Below are positions 27,472 to 37,008 of a stretch of DNA of 64,000 nucleotides, one piece after another (the first letter of the stretch is position 1; every line of letters begins with the position of its first letter). Below the pieces are notes generated by a model. The model saw nothing but the letters and a program-made list of their open reading frames with translations, made no database searches and was not told the DNA's origin. The DNA lies in the NCBI RefSeq assembly GCF_001999945.1, contig NZ_CP019650.1, forward strand, positions 3,029,001 to 3,093,000. The letters run 5' to 3'. A program made the position numbers and the translations under genes. The stretch comes from Microbulbifer agarilyticus. Its GTDB lineage: Bacteria; Pseudomonadota; Gammaproteobacteria; Pseudomonadales; Cellvibrionaceae.

Positions 27472-28647
27472 TTACTGCTCGTATGCGAGGCGCGATACCA
27501 CGGGATTGGCGTAGCCAAGAATGGCCTTGTCGCGCCAGCGCTCATCGATCCGCGCCATACGCTGTTCGAACTTCTCCCGGATCTCCTGGTGCTCTTCGGG
27601 GTTCCAGGGCTTGGGTGGGTAGCCTACGGGCAGCGCGGGCGCCTCACCATAGATCTTTTCGTAGGCGATCATATTGGTGGGGTGCAGGACATAGTTACCG
27701 ATGATCTGGCGATCAATCTCGTCCGCGAGGGCGCCGACATCGTTGAAATCACCCTCAATCGGGGTACCGAATGCCGCATGAATGTGGCCTTTCTGGCCCA
27801 CTACGCCCTTGGCAATACTACCCAGGTCCTCATGGGCCTGCTTCTGGTACTCGTCTTTGTGTTCCTTGATGTACAGCTCGCGCGCCTTGTGGCGGTCGCA
27901 GGGGTCCCACTCGTAGGAAATTGCCAGCGGTACGATGTGCAGCTCGCGCCAGAAATCCGCGAAGGGCTGATCCTTGGGCTTCGCCATGGCGAACATGGCC
28001 GCCAGCGCAGGATTAGTGCGATCCAAGCCGTCTTTGGCCCGGCCCGCGCGCTGGGCGATCCACACGTGCTCGTTATCGTTGACGATCGAGTGATGGATGT
28101 AATTGGACAGTTTGGTGGCCGCCATCAGCTTCTCGCGACGGCTACCCGAACTGCGCTTCACTACGAAGCATTTATTGAGCTTCATGATATCGGTGGCAAA
28201 CTGCTTGGAAAGCAGGTTGTCACCAATCGCGATACGGGAAGTCTCGTGCCCTTCCTTGTACATGGAGAGAATCGCCAGCGCCGGGTCCATGGCGATATCC
28301 CGGTGGTTGCCCACGAACAGGCAGGCGCGATTGCGCGGCAGGGTATCGAGCCCGGAGATCGAAAGGCCACAGCTGGTGCGGTTGACCGCTTTGTCCAGGT
28401 ACTTGGCAATGACTTCCTGCACGCCACGAACATTCTTGGCATTGCGGAACTCGAAGCGCACCAGCTGACGCACCATCCACGCGAGAGGGCGCTCCAGCTT
28501 GCTAGCAGCGCCGGGAAGCAGGAAGTGCGCGACCACCCGCGACATTTCCGGGTCTTCTACCAGGCGGCGCAGGACCGTGCGCACCTCGTCGTCCCGGTAA
28601 GGGCGGATGTCGTCGAACTGACTGGGATCAATATTTCTCGCATTCAT
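27472..28647 (-). CDS. PlsC-type glycerolipid acyltransferase family protein
   Basis: This 391-residue protein carries an acyltransferase motif FVGNHRDIAMDPAL. The His and Asp are separated by five residues instead of the canonical four of NHxxxxD; I recall the same NHRDIxxD form in a distinct subfamily annotated as 1-acyl-sn-glycerol-3-phosphate acyltransferase. Other fitting features are VWIAQRAGRAKDG in place of the usual FPEGTRS block and LHIVPLAISYEWDPCD. No clear membrane helix is visible, so it probably binds the inner face of the membrane peripherally. Substrate is not predictable. It lies alone between dinG (same strand) and divergent nhaC. Confidence 0.75.
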   Translation of the reverse strand: MNARNIDPSQFDDIRPYRDDEVRTVLRRLVEDPEMSRVVAHFLLPGAASKLERPLAWMVRQLVRFEFRNAKNVRGVQEVIAKYLDKAVNRTSCGLSISGLDTLPRNRACLFVGNHRDIAMDPALAILSMYKEGHETSRIAIGDNLLSKQFATDIMKLNKCFVVKRSSGSRREKLMAATKLSNYIHHSIVNDNEHVWIAQRAGRAKDGLDRTNPALAAMFAMAKPKDQPFADFWRELHIVPLAISYEWDPCDRHKARELYIKEHKDEYQKQAHEDLGSIAKGVVGQKGHIHAAFGTPIEGDFNDVGALADEIDRQIIGNYVLHPTNMIAYEKIYGEAPALPVGYPPKPWNPEEHQEIREKFEQRMARIDERWRDKAILGYANPVVSRLAYEQ

Positions 28648-29018
28648 GGACTAGTGCTACCTGCCAACTTCAGCGCGCCGAGGGTTCGCGCCCGCCGCGC
28701 TCTGGCTCATTCTTATTGTGGCCCAGCGTACACGGACTGATCGAAAACCAGATGAATTGCCGGGCGAAACCGGCGCTGAACATACCGGAAGCAGCCGCGA
28801 ACTACCAGCATCAACCCCGACCCGGGAGTAACGCTGGCCGATTCGCCCACCTATGCGGCGCCACAGCCATCTCCAGCGCCGTCCGGTGGCGCCCCTTACC
28901 CCGCTCTAGACATATCCGGACCCGGCCACGAGAATAGGCCGCTTTATAACAAGAAACTGACCAGGCTGCCGGCCACAAGCGGGCAAGCCAAGTTGCCGTC
29001 AGCCACTAGGAGTTCACT
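28648..29018. other. Intergenic region between acyltransferase gene and nhaC
   Basis: The 371-base GC-rich gap holds divergent promoters. I see one perfect 8-bp inverted repeat (GGCGCCAC / GTGGCGCC, 28857-28893) with a 21-base spacer and no gene with a ribosome site. Confidence 0.5.
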
Positions 29019-30509
29019 TTGAGTCACACCATTTCCAGCGAGTCGCCGCAAGACTCCCGCAATCCCAGCCTGCTGGATGCCCTGATCCCCCTCCTGATCC
29101 TCATCTGCCTGCTTTCGCTTTCGGTATTTTTCTACGGCGCCGACTCTTCTTACGGCCCGAACCAGATTGCCCTGCTGCTGTGCGCCGGCGTTGCCGCCCT
29201 GGTGGGGATGAAAAACGGATTCACCTGGAAAGAAATGGAAGGCGGCATGCTGCACGGCATGAGCCTGGTATTTGGCGCTATCCTGATCCTGCTCGCGGTC
29301 GGCGCGCTGATCGGCAGCTGGATTCTCGCTGGCACCGTGCCCTCCATGATCTATTACGGGGTTCAGATGCTGTCCCCACAGTGGTTCTACGCGGCGAGCT
29401 GTGTGATTTGTGCGGTTGTTGGCCTTAGCATCGGTTCCAGCTGGACCACTGCCGGCACCTTGGGTGTGGCACTGATGGGAATCGCCGGCGCACTCGGCCT
29501 TGACCCGGCAATTACTGCCGGTGCGGTAATCTCCGGCGCCTACTTCGGTGACAAGATGTCCCCGCTGTCGGACACCACTAACGTTGCCGCAGCGGTAACC
29601 TCGAATGACCTGTTCCTGCATATTCGCCACATGCTGTGGACGACGATCCCCGCATTCACCATTGCCCTCATTGTCTTCGCTGCAATCGGCTTGATGGCTG
29701 ACACCGGCCAAGCTTCCGCGGAAGATATCCAGCAACTGCTGGGTGCCCTGCAGGAAGAATTCAGTATATCCATCGTCAGCCTGCTGCCACTGGCACTTCT
29801 ACTGTTTATGGCGTGGCGAAGAGTCCCGGCCTACCCGACCCTGATTATCGGCGCACTGGTGGGTTGTGTGATTGCAATGTTTTTCGAACCCAACGCCACC
29901 CGTCAGCTGGCCGGCGGCGAAGGCCCACTGAGCCTTCTCAAAGGTGCGTGGCACAGCCTGTTCGACGGTTACAAGTCGACCTCCAGCAACGAAGCCGTGG
30001 CATCACTCCTATCTAAGGGCGGCATGAGCAGCATGCTCAACACCATCTGGCTGATTATCTCGGCAATGGCCTTTGGCGGCGTAATGGAGCGCGCGGGCTT
30101 CCTGGAACGTATCGTGCGCTGGGCGCTTTCCGGAGTTAAAACCGTTGGTGGCCTGATCACCTCTACCGTGTTCACCTGTTTCGGTATGAATGCGGCAGCC
30201 GGCGACCAGTACATGGCCATCATCATCCCAGGCCGTATGTTCCGAGAAGCCTTTGAAGGCAAAGGCCTGCACGGATTGAACCTGTCTCGGACCCTGGAAG
30301 ACTCAGGCACCATCACTTCGGTACTGATTCCCTGGAACACCTGCGGCGCGTATATGGCAGCCACGCTGGGTATTGCGACCTTCAGCTACGCGCCTTTCGC
30401 GCTGTTCAATATCCTGTGCCCGCTGCTGGCCATAGCCTATGGCTGGTTGCACTTTAAACAGATGCCACTGGGCACCCAACAACCACTGCAAGACGCTGAA
30501 AAGGCTTGA
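29019..30509 (+). CDS. nhaC: Na+/H+ antiporter NhaC family protein
   Basis: This 496-residue inner-membrane transporter has about 11-12 hydrophobic segments. NhaC-family motifs include GLSIGSSWTTAGTLGVALMGIA, SGAYFGDKMSPLSDTTNVAAA and, late in the protein, FGMNAAAGDQYMAIIIPGRMF. The family exchanges sodium for protons or, in some members, malate/lactate. A marine sodium-rich habitat would explain its use, but substrate cannot be told from sequence. The start codon is TTG at 29019, seven bases after TAGGAG; no ATG gives an intact N-terminus with a ribosome site. The gene is followed without gap by the DUF3549 gene. Confidence 0.9.
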   Translation: MSHTISSESPQDSRNPSLLDALIPLLILICLLSLSVFFYGADSSYGPNQIALLLCAGVAALVGMKNGFTWKEMEGGMLHGMSLVFGAILILLAVGALIGSWILAGTVPSMIYYGVQMLSPQWFYAASCVICAVVGLSIGSSWTTAGTLGVALMGIAGALGLDPAITAGAVISGAYFGDKMSPLSDTTNVAAAVTSNDLFLHIRHMLWTTIPAFTIALIVFAAIGLMADTGQASAEDIQQLLGALQEEFSISIVSLLPLALLLFMAWRRVPAYPTLIIGALVGCVIAMFFEPNATRQLAGGEGPLSLLKGAWHSLFDGYKSTSSNEAVASLLSKGGMSSMLNTIWLIISAMAFGGVMERAGFLERIVRWALSGVKTVGGLITSTVFTCFGMNAAAGDQYMAIIIPGRMFREAFEGKGLHGLNLSRTLEDSGTITSVLIPWNTCGAYMAATLGIATFSYAPFALFNILCPLLAIAYGWLHFKQMPLGTQQPLQDAEKA

Positions 30510-30517
30510 GTTCATAC

Positions 30518-31588
30518 ATGGCCAATACCCTGAGCGACCTGATTGCTTCAGCTGACTTTGACCTTCGCTGGTTCGACCTCGGGCGCCGGGTGCGCCCAGT
30601 TTCGGCCAAAGCCGCGCGTATATTTGAAGAAGGGGTAGCACCCTGCCCCTACCCTTACCTTCGCCAGGCCTGGTGTGGACTGCTGTTGTCGCCATCTAAA
30701 GCAGCCGAAGAAAACGACGCAGCAGAGCCCGCTGTTTGGTTTCTGCGTCTTCCTCTCGATGAGCAGGGTAAGCTGATCCTTCCCATTCGCGATCGGTTTC
30801 TCGGCAGTGTACAGAAGGCTCTCGACCCCGCTCATTACAAACCCGGAAATGGCCACGATCCGGCAAAAGCCCTGCAACAGGCACTGGAAGATAGCGGCCT
30901 GATGTTCACACCCGCTGCGGACAAACGCGCCGTGTTCCATGCCAAGGCCGCCAAAGTCTTGCGACGCTCAGCGAGCGATCACTTCCCCGCCGCCAAGGCC
31001 TATGCCAAGGACCCGGCTGCATTCCCCTGGGAGCAGCTGGCGCTTCAGGGGCTTGCGGACCTGGCTGTGGACTGGGAAAAAGAGCGCGAGAATCTAATCG
31101 CAAACCTGTCGCGATTTGCCACTCCGGCGCTAATCTCGCTTTGCCAGTGCCTGGAAAGTGAAGCCATTGACCACCAGCTGGTGGAGCCGCTAATCACTCG
31201 CGCCACACAAAACCTGGCCTCGGATGCGGTGGACTTTAACCTTGTCACCGCGGTGATACGAGGCATTTCGCTCAGCCCCGCAACGGGCATGCGGCAGCAG
31301 TTTCTCAATTGGTTGCTCACGGAGAATCCTGCAGGAGCCGCCAACCAGTCGGAAGTGCTCGCGGCCATCGGCAGCCGCTGCAACGAAGATCTGCTAGAAC
31401 CAGAGATCGCCAAAACCTGGCTGGAGCGACTTAGCGATAGCCAGACTCAAGACACCTTCAACTTGCTACTGACCGATCTCCTGTTTCTGCCAGAGTTGCG
31501 CAATGTCCTGCTCGGGGTTTTGCGAGACCCAGAACGACAGGAATCTGTCGCCGTTGCGTTTGGTCGCTTCCTGCAGTCAGGCGCCTGA
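30518..31588 (+). CDS. DUF3549-family protein
   Basis: This 356-residue cytoplasmic protein of unknown function is recognisable by its N-terminus (TLSDLIASADFDLRWFDLGRRV.PV) and by CPYPYLRQAWCGLLL, typical of the DUF3549 family in gammaproteobacteria. The rest is helical. A TTG at 30506 would overlap the nhaC stop; I prefer the ATG at 30518 because it starts MANTLSDL as in the family, although its ribosome site is weak. It likely shares the nhaC transcript. It is followed by a hairpin terminator. Confidence 0.8.
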   Translation: MANTLSDLIASADFDLRWFDLGRRVRPVSAKAARIFEEGVAPCPYPYLRQAWCGLLLSPSKAAEENDAAEPAVWFLRLPLDEQGKLILPIRDRFLGSVQKALDPAHYKPGNGHDPAKALQQALEDSGLMFTPAADKRAVFHAKAAKVLRRSASDHFPAAKAYAKDPAAFPWEQLALQGLADLAVDWEKERENLIANLSRFATPALISLCQCLESEAIDHQLVEPLITRATQNLASDAVDFNLVTAVIRGISLSPATGMRQQFLNWLLTENPAGAANQSEVLAAIGSRCNEDLLEPEIAKTWLERLSDSQTQDTFNLLLTDLLFLPELRNVLLGVLRDPERQESVAVAFGRFLQSGA

Positions 31589-31595
31589 ATCAATC

Positions 31596-31617
31596 TCGGG
31601 CCATCTCTTTGGCCCGA
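31596..31617 (+). terminator. Hairpin downstream of the DUF3549 gene
   Basis: TCGGGCCA and TGGCCCGA form a perfect 8-bp stem with a 6-base loop, starting 7 bases after the stop codon. The T tract is short, so termination strength is uncertain. Confidence 0.55.
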
Positions 31618-32064
31618 ATTACCCACCCTTTTGCTTTCCTCCTCTCCCCGCCGCCTTGGCCATAGCGCGAAAAGCAGCGTACCGAACACCCTGCATTGAA
31701 AAAATATGCGCTCAAAAAAAATAGGATTTCTGAATTTCTGGCGTCGACTTCTACAGTATTTTTCTGGCAAAAAAGAAAAAAATTAAATTTTCACCTTAAT
31801 GAAAAAAAATATTCCACACTTTGCGGTGTCGCGGAGTAAAGGTTGAACGCAAAATGGCGTTTAACCCTTTAAATTCAGGCCCTCAGGGACGACAAACTGG
31901 CGGTGTTTTTATCCTGAATTAATGTGTGGCGGCTATTTTAACCGCGCGCCTATTACACTCCATTGGGCGGTATGTTTGTAGAAAAGATTTTTACAAAGCA
32001 CACCAAACAGGTGACGTTTTATTGTCTATGCTATTGACTAACATCAACGGAAAGGAGTTAGGGG
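31618..32064. other. AT-rich non-coding region before the mini-lipoprotein gene
   Basis: This region is clearly richer in A and T than its surroundings (a run of A/T at about 31755-31815). No gene with ribosome site is seen. It probably includes the promoter and a long leader of the small lipoprotein gene at 32065; AAAGGAG precedes that gene. Confidence 0.5.
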
Positions 32065-32259
32065 ATGAATTTCACTCCAGCCAAGTACTTAACCGGAATT
32101 ATTTGTGCACTGGTCCTCGCAGGTTGCTGTGCACCGGCTCCGATGCCGGCCGCCTGCCCACCGGGCTCAGAACAAATTCCGACTTCCATGGCCTGTCCTG
32201 CGGACGCGGATTGCTGGATGGCATCCGATAACGTTCGCTGCATGAAAGTGGTTAAGTAA
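32065..32259 (+). CDS. Cys-rich mini-lipoprotein of 64 residues
   Basis: An excellent ribosome site (AAAGGAG) precedes the ATG. The product has a lysine-containing n-region, a hydrophobic core GIICALVLAGCC and lipobox LAGC. The mature part is only about 45 residues with six Cys and a high content of Pro, Ala and Met, ending with a basic stretch (MKVVK). The Cys pairs suggest disulfides in the periplasm. I do not recognise a family. A strong terminator follows, so this is a single-gene unit, likely well expressed. Confidence 0.7.
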   Translation: MNFTPAKYLTGIICALVLAGCCAPAPMPAACPPGSEQIPTSMACPADADCWMASDNVRCMKVVK

Positions 32260-32282
32260 CCACTCTCATAACAGGATCGTGC

Positions 32283-32309
32283 AAATGCCGCTTCTCGAAG
32301 CGGCATTTT
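32283..32309 (+). terminator. Intrinsic terminator of the mini-lipoprotein gene
   Basis: AAATGCCGCTT and AAGCGGCATTT form an 11-bp perfect stem with a 4-base loop CTCG, followed by T. It begins 23 bases after the stop codon. Confidence 0.85.
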
Positions 32310-32602
32310 GCATTTCTGGGCCCACAAATTTGTGCGCGGAAATTTTCCGTTTGCAATACACGAAATGAAGATTCGGGCCAGACGCAAGCCTGCATCGATT
32401 AATTCACAAGTGCCTGTCCACCCGCGACTCGCACCGCTCTCCCTCGCACCCCACCCAACATAGAAAGAAATTGCGCGCCAATTGCACCCTATTTGCGCAT
32501 CTCTTTGCCTGAATCGTTAAACTGGCCGCACTGGCCGTTTGTCGCTAATATCAGCAGCTTTCCAGCCGACCCTTATCTACTTTCAGCGAAGAAGTTTTGA
32601 CC
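32310..32602. other. Upstream region of pgi
   Basis: The gap of about 290 bases shows no gene. It holds the pgi promoter, for which I cannot point to a definite -35/-10 pair. Confidence 0.4.
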
Positions 32603-34216
32603 ATGGATGCTCTCCCCCTGTCTGCCGCAATTGCCGTCCTACAGCAACACAAAGATCAACAGCGCTGGTCCCTGCGCGACCTGTTTGCCTCAAACTCAGA
32701 CCGCGCGCAGTCCTTTAGTGCCGAAGCTGCAGGCTTGTACCTCGATTACAGCAAGAACTTGCTCAACGCCGATACGCTGCAAAACCTGCTGGATTACACC
32801 GATACCGCAAATCTAAAGAGCAGTATCGAAGCGCTGTTTGCCGGTGCCAACATCAACAACACCGAGCACCGCCCGGCCTTGCATACCGCCTTGCGCTTTC
32901 AGGGAGAGCCCAAAACTGAGCATGAACAGGCGGTAGCGGATTGCCGTGTGCAAATGTCTCAATTTGTTGAGCAGGTACACAGTGGTGCCTGGACCGGCTT
33001 TAGTGGCAAGCGCATTCGTCACGTGGTCAACATCGGCATTGGCGGCTCGGATCTCGGACCGCGCATGGTATGGGAGGCGCTGCGCCCCTGGCACAAGCAG
33101 GACCTGACTACCCACTTTGTGGCGAACATCGACGGAGCCGACCTCAGCGATACCCTCGCCTCCCTGCCCGCTGACGAAACGTTGTTTATCGTTGCCTCCA
33201 AGTCCTTCTCAACCCTGGAAACCCGCCAAAACGCCCTCTCCGCGCGCCAGTGGGTACTCGATGCTGGATGTAGTGAATCCGATCTCGAGAAGCACTTTGT
33301 TGCAGTGAGCAGCAATATCGTTGCTGCCCAGGACTTCGGTATCGCTGCCCAGAATATTTTCCCGATGTGGGACTGGGTGGGTGGCCGCTACTCCCTGTGG
33401 TCTGCAATTGGGTTGCCGATTGCGCTGGCCTGCGGATTTGATGCATACAGCGACCTGCTGAAAGGCGCGAACGCGATGGACACGCACTTCGCCGAAGCTG
33501 AATTCTCCCAGAATCTGCCGGTGCTGATGGCGCTGATTCATTTCTGGTACCGCCAGTGCTGGGGCGCGGGCAGCCTTGCAGTTCTCCCCTACGCGCAGCG
33601 CCTTGCCAAGTTCCCGGCGTGGCTGCAGCAATTGGATATGGAGAGCTTGGGCAAGAGTGTCACCCGCGACGGCCAGCCTCTGCCTTACCCGAGTGGTGCA
33701 GTGATTTGGGGCGCTGAGGGCAGCAATGGTCAGCACTCTTTCCACCAGCTGTTGCATCAGGGCACCGACATGATCCCGGCGGATTTCGTTGCCATCAAAG
33801 AACCCACATCCGAACTCAAGGAACAGCATCAATGGCTGCTGTCCTGCTGTTTGAGCCAGAGCCAGGCTCTACTCCGTGGTAAATCACTAGCTGAAGCCCG
33901 CCGCGAGCTGGAAGCTTCCGGCCACACGCATAAAGAAGTCCACCAGCTGGCACCGCACAAAGTGGTTCCCGGCAACCGCCCGAGCAATACGCTGATTGTG
34001 GAAAAGCTGGACCCGTTCCATCTTGGTAGCCTGCTGGCACTCTACGAGCACAAGGTATTTACCTTTGGCTGCCTGCTGGATATCAACCCGTTTGATCAGT
34101 GGGGTGTGGAACTGGGCAAGGTGCTTGGCAATGGCGTGCATGCGGCCATTGATGGAGAGGTCCCTGAGGATTGGGATGGATCTACTGCTTTGCTGCTTAA
34201 AAAGCTGCTTAAGTGA
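32603..34216 (+). CDS. pgi: Glucose-6-phosphate isomerase
   Basis: This 537-residue cytoplasmic enzyme interconverts glucose 6-phosphate and fructose 6-phosphate. Family signatures are present: GIGGSDLGPRMV for phosphate binding, IVASKSFSTLET, the first PROSITE-like segment DWVGGRYSLWSAIGLPIAL and, near the end, NPFDQWGVELGK with the catalytic Lys. His in the SNGQHSFHQLLHQG segment also fits. The ATG at 32603 is preferred; a TTG two codons earlier is possible. Two structured repeats follow before the convergent slipin gene. Confidence 0.97.
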   Translation: MDALPLSAAIAVLQQHKDQQRWSLRDLFASNSDRAQSFSAEAAGLYLDYSKNLLNADTLQNLLDYTDTANLKSSIEALFAGANINNTEHRPALHTALRFQGEPKTEHEQAVADCRVQMSQFVEQVHSGAWTGFSGKRIRHVVNIGIGGSDLGPRMVWEALRPWHKQDLTTHFVANIDGADLSDTLASLPADETLFIVASKSFSTLETRQNALSARQWVLDAGCSESDLEKHFVAVSSNIVAAQDFGIAAQNIFPMWDWVGGRYSLWSAIGLPIALACGFDAYSDLLKGANAMDTHFAEAEFSQNLPVLMALIHFWYRQCWGAGSLAVLPYAQRLAKFPAWLQQLDMESLGKSVTRDGQPLPYPSGAVIWGAEGSNGQHSFHQLLHQGTDMIPADFVAIKEPTSELKEQHQWLLSCCLSQSQALLRGKSLAEARRELEASGHTHKEVHQLAPHKVVPGNRPSNTLIVEKLDPFHLGSLLALYEHKVFTFGCLLDINPFDQWGVELGKVLGNGVHAAIDGEVPEDWDGSTALLLKKLLK

Positions 34217-34253
34217 TATTACCCCCGGGGCTCCACTTAGGAGAGTCACGGGC

Positions 34254-34364
34254 GTTAAAGCACCGGGGAAGGGTTTTCGGGACCGCTGTAAACCCATCCC
34301 TGGGCGCTGCGGCGCAAACATCCTGTTTGCGACGCTCCCCAAAACCCTTCCCCGGCACTTTAAC
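34254..34364 (-). repeat. Structured intergenic element, copy 1 (minus orientation)
   Basis: An outer inverted repeat of about 25 bases (GTTAAAG.GCCGGGGAAGGG on each end) encloses two short hairpins. Read on the minus strand, the first is CAAACAGGATGTTTG and the second CCCAGGGATGGG, both with GGA in the loop. The inner part is almost identical to the copy at 54422. Confidence 0.85.
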
Positions 34365-34441
34365 TTCTCATCAACTACAAAGCTTTATTCATAACACTGA
34401 CAACCTCTTACTTTTAAAAAGCTGCTCAGCTTTAGACTGAA

Positions 34442-34555
34442 GGCGGGGTGCTGGGTAAACCTTTTCGAAAGCGTCGGCGACAAGGACGTCGCCGACGCAG
34501 CGTACATGGACGTATTCACAGCGGTTTCGAAAGGTTTACCCAGTACTTCGCCGCC
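34442..34555 (+). repeat. Structured intergenic element, copy 2
   Basis: The outer stem pairs GGTGCTGGGTAAACC... with its complement at the right end. Inside are GTCGGCGACAAGGACGTCGC (loop AAGGA) and TACATGGACGTA (loop with GGA). The arms differ in sequence from the other copies, while the layout is the same. It lies 30 bases beyond the end of the leftward slipin gene. Confidence 0.85.
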
Positions 34556-34584
34556 ACCGAATTAATTTAGTTGGCTCCACTGGG

Positions 34585-35346
34585 TTAGCTAGTTTTCACA
34601 GAACGCTGATCCAAAAGGGGCTTAATCAAGTCCATAGGCAGCGGGAACACAATCGTCGAATTCTGTTCTCCGGCAATATCAATCAACGTCTGCATATACC
34701 GCAACGTAATCGCATTCGAATTCTTGGATAGCTGATCGGCAGCCTCGGTCAGTTTCAACGCCGCCTGCGCCTCACCCTCTGCGTGAATTACCTTGGCACG
34801 ACGTGAACGCTCCGCTTCGGCCTGTTGGGCAATCGCGCGGATCATGCTCTCATCCAGGTCGATATGCTTAATTTCCACATTGGTGACTTTCACACCCCAG
34901 GCATCCGTCTGCTCATCGAGAATCTTCTGAATATCCACATTGAGTTTATCCCGCTCAGACAACATCTCGTCCAGCTCGTGCTTACCCAGCACCGACCGCA
35001 ATGTAGTTTGGGAGAGTTGGCTTACCGCCTCGTGATAGTTTTCCACATTAATAATTGCAGACTGTGGATCAATTACCCGGTAATACACAACCGCATTCAC
35101 TTTTACCGACACGTTATCCCGGCTAATCACATCCTGTGTCGGCACATCCATTACCACCGTACGCAAATCCACACGCTCCATGGTCTGCAGTACCGGAATG
35201 ATGATGATCAGACCCGGCCCCTTCACAGCCTGAAAACGTCCCAGAAAAAACACCACCGCACGTTCGTATTCTCGCAGAATACGAATGGCGTACATGATTA
35301 TCAGAACGACTGCCAGAATCAGCAGACTGGCAAAGTAACTGATCAT
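34585..35346 (-). CDS. Slipin/stomatin-like SPFH membrane protein
   Basis: This 253-residue protein has one N-terminal membrane helix (about 5-22) followed by the SPFH/band-7 domain: [36 protein letters not shown] and [17 protein letters not shown] helical segment of the type [20 protein letters not shown] comes next. It oligomerises in ring-like assemblies on the inner membrane. It is the classic partner of NfeD-type serine proteases, one of which is encoded directly upstream (62 bases), and the protease often cleaves the slipin C-terminus. A role in membrane microdomain maintenance is established for the family; substrate-level function is not. Confidence 0.92.
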   Translation of the reverse strand: MISYFASLLILAVVLIIMYAIRILREYERAVVFFLGRFQAVKGPGLIIIIPVLQTMERVDLRTVVMDVPTQDVISRDNVSVKVNAVVYYRVIDPQSAIINVENYHEAVSQLSQTTLRSVLGKHELDEMLSERDKLNVDIQKILDEQTDAWGVKVTNVEIKHIDLDESMIRAIAQQAEAERSRRAKVIHAEGEAQAALKLTEAADQLSKNSNAITLRYMQTLIDIAGEQNSTIVFPLPMDLIKPLLDQRSVKTS

Positions 35347-35407
35347 AAGTATCTCTCCCTGACTATTTATTTCGACTTCCTATTCCGGAAGGCTCTATTC
35401 AAACCGC

Positions 35408-36865
35408 TTAATCCGGCTGCACCTGCAACATCAAACCCTGCTCGGACGTCACCCGTACAGACTGCCCTTTAGTCAGCGGTTGGTCGCACTGCGCACGCCA
35501 GATTTCACCACCAACTTTTACCAGCAGCTCTGGCTGTACTTCATCAACGATTGCCGCGCGTCCAACCATCGCCTGATTGGCCGGCACCTTCGGCTTACGC
35601 AGGCTGTGGCCAACCGCATACATGAATCCCAGTAATGCCAGACCACTGACCGCAGCAATAGAGCCGATCAAAGTCTTGGATACGCGCATGCCCGGCACGT
35701 CACTGTCGATCAACATCACCGAACCAATCACTAACGCAATCACTCCACCAATGCCGAGCGCGCCGAAACTCGGCACAAAAAATTCCGCCGCTATCAGCAG
35801 TGCACCGACAATGATCAGCGCCAACCCAGCGTAACTAATCGGTAGTACCTGTAACGCGTAAAACGCCAGTAACAGGCAAATCACGCCAACCACCCCCGGC
35901 ACTATGGCACCGGGGCTGTAGCCCTCGAAAATCAATCCATAGATGCCGATCAACAGCAGGATATATGCGATCTGGGGGTTAGTGATCAGGGATAGCAACT
36001 CGTTGCGCCAATCGGGCGCGTACGCCACTACAGGTAGCTCTGCCACATCTGCGGCGATCTTTTGCTTTTCGCCCAGCAATACAATTTCCCGGTCTGGCAG
36101 TTGCTGCAATAAATCCTGTTGATTGTCGGCAACCACATCTATCACGTTCTCTTTCAGCGCTTCCTGTGCGGTCAGTGTCGCGGCATCGCGCACCGCCTTT
36201 TCCGCCCAGTCTGCATTGCGGCCATGGCGTTGCGCCAATCCACGAATGTAGGCCACCGAGTCATTAATCACTTTGCGCTCCATCGCGCTTCCGGAGCGGC
36301 CCGCGCTCTTATCCTCTTCGCCGCCTTGCGCCCCATCAGAGGCATCGTTCTCACTCTCCTTGGAAGATTGATCAGTCGCTTCTTTCGGCGGCTGCCCTGG
36401 CGGTTCCTGCTGTCCCGGCATACCGCCCATCTGCACAGGTGTTGCCGCACCCAGGGTTGTCGATGGCGTCATAGCCGCCACATGGCTCGCATACAAAATA
36501 TAGGTACCCGCACTGGCTGCACGGGCACCAGCGGGGGTCACATAGGTAACGTAGGGAATCTCTGATGCGAGGATGTGCTGGATGATGTCCCGGGTGGCTG
36601 CATCCAACCCTCCGGGTGTATCCATGTCGATGATAATCAGGCGCGCGCCTTGCTCGCGCGCCTTGTCACTGGTACGAATTAGATAGTCTGTTGTTGCAGG
36701 CCCGATAGGGCCGTCAATGGTGAGTTGCGCAATATGCGGCTTTGTCGCATCGGCAGCGGCTCTCTCTGCCCTCTCAGCACTCTCCACTTCCTGTGCAAAC
36801 GCCGAGGCATGCGCAAAAAACAACATCCACAATAGGAAAAGCGCTTTCCGACACCACTGTTCCAT
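35408..36865 (-). CDS. NfeD-type membrane serine protease (stomatin operon partner)
   Basis: This 485-residue protein starts with a signal peptide (cleavage likely after AFA, about residue 24). Its ClpP-like protease domain has the Ser118/Lys198 dyad: PAGARAASAGTYI and MERKVINDSVAYI. Four hydrophobic segments (about 290-430) precede a C-terminal OB-fold NfeD domain with VGRAAIVDEVQPELLVKVGG. Between the Ser and Lys sits a low-complexity insert rich in Gly, Pro, Gln, Ser and Glu (about 148-193). Family members cleave the hydrophobic C-terminus of the cognate slipin, whose gene lies immediately downstream. Confidence 0.92.
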   Translation of the reverse strand: MEQWCRKALFLLWMLFFAHASAFAQEVESAERAERAAADATKPHIAQLTIDGPIGPATTDYLIRTSDKAREQGARLIIIDMDTPGGLDAATRDIIQHILASEIPYVTYVTPAGARAASAGTYILYASHVAAMTPSTTLGAATPVQMGGMPGQQEPPGQPPKEATDQSSKESENDASDGAQGGEEDKSAGRSGSAMERKVINDSVAYIRGLAQRHGRNADWAEKAVRDAATLTAQEALKENVIDVVADNQQDLLQQLPDREIVLLGEKQKIAADVAELPVVAYAPDWRNELLSLITNPQIAYILLLIGIYGLIFEGYSPGAIVPGVVGVICLLLAFYALQVLPISYAGLALIIVGALLIAAEFFVPSFGALGIGGVIALVIGSVMLIDSDVPGMRVSKTLIGSIAAVSGLALLGFMYAVGHSLRKPKVPANQAMVGRAAIVDEVQPELLVKVGGEIWRAQCDQPLTKGQSVRVTSEQGLMLQVQPD

Positions 36866-37008
36866 AGCTGTTATCCCGGGTGCGAAAGATCAGAAACCAC
36901 AAGGGTAACAGAACTGCGACAATACACAGGGAAAGGCGCGCCGGTTGCGGACGGGAGGTCATCCACAGCCGGCAGAGCGAGCGCAATCTGATTGATTGCG
37001 ACTACGCA

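Noticed and set aside
27427..28740. Rightward open frame of 437 codons opposite the acyltransferase gene
   Set aside because: Covers the whole acyltransferase gene on the other strand; the latter has recognisable motifs, the former none.
34254..34364. Interpreting the structured elements as insertion sequences or attachment sites
   Set aside because: No transposase, no target duplication visible, and arms differ between copies; a structural repeat fits better.
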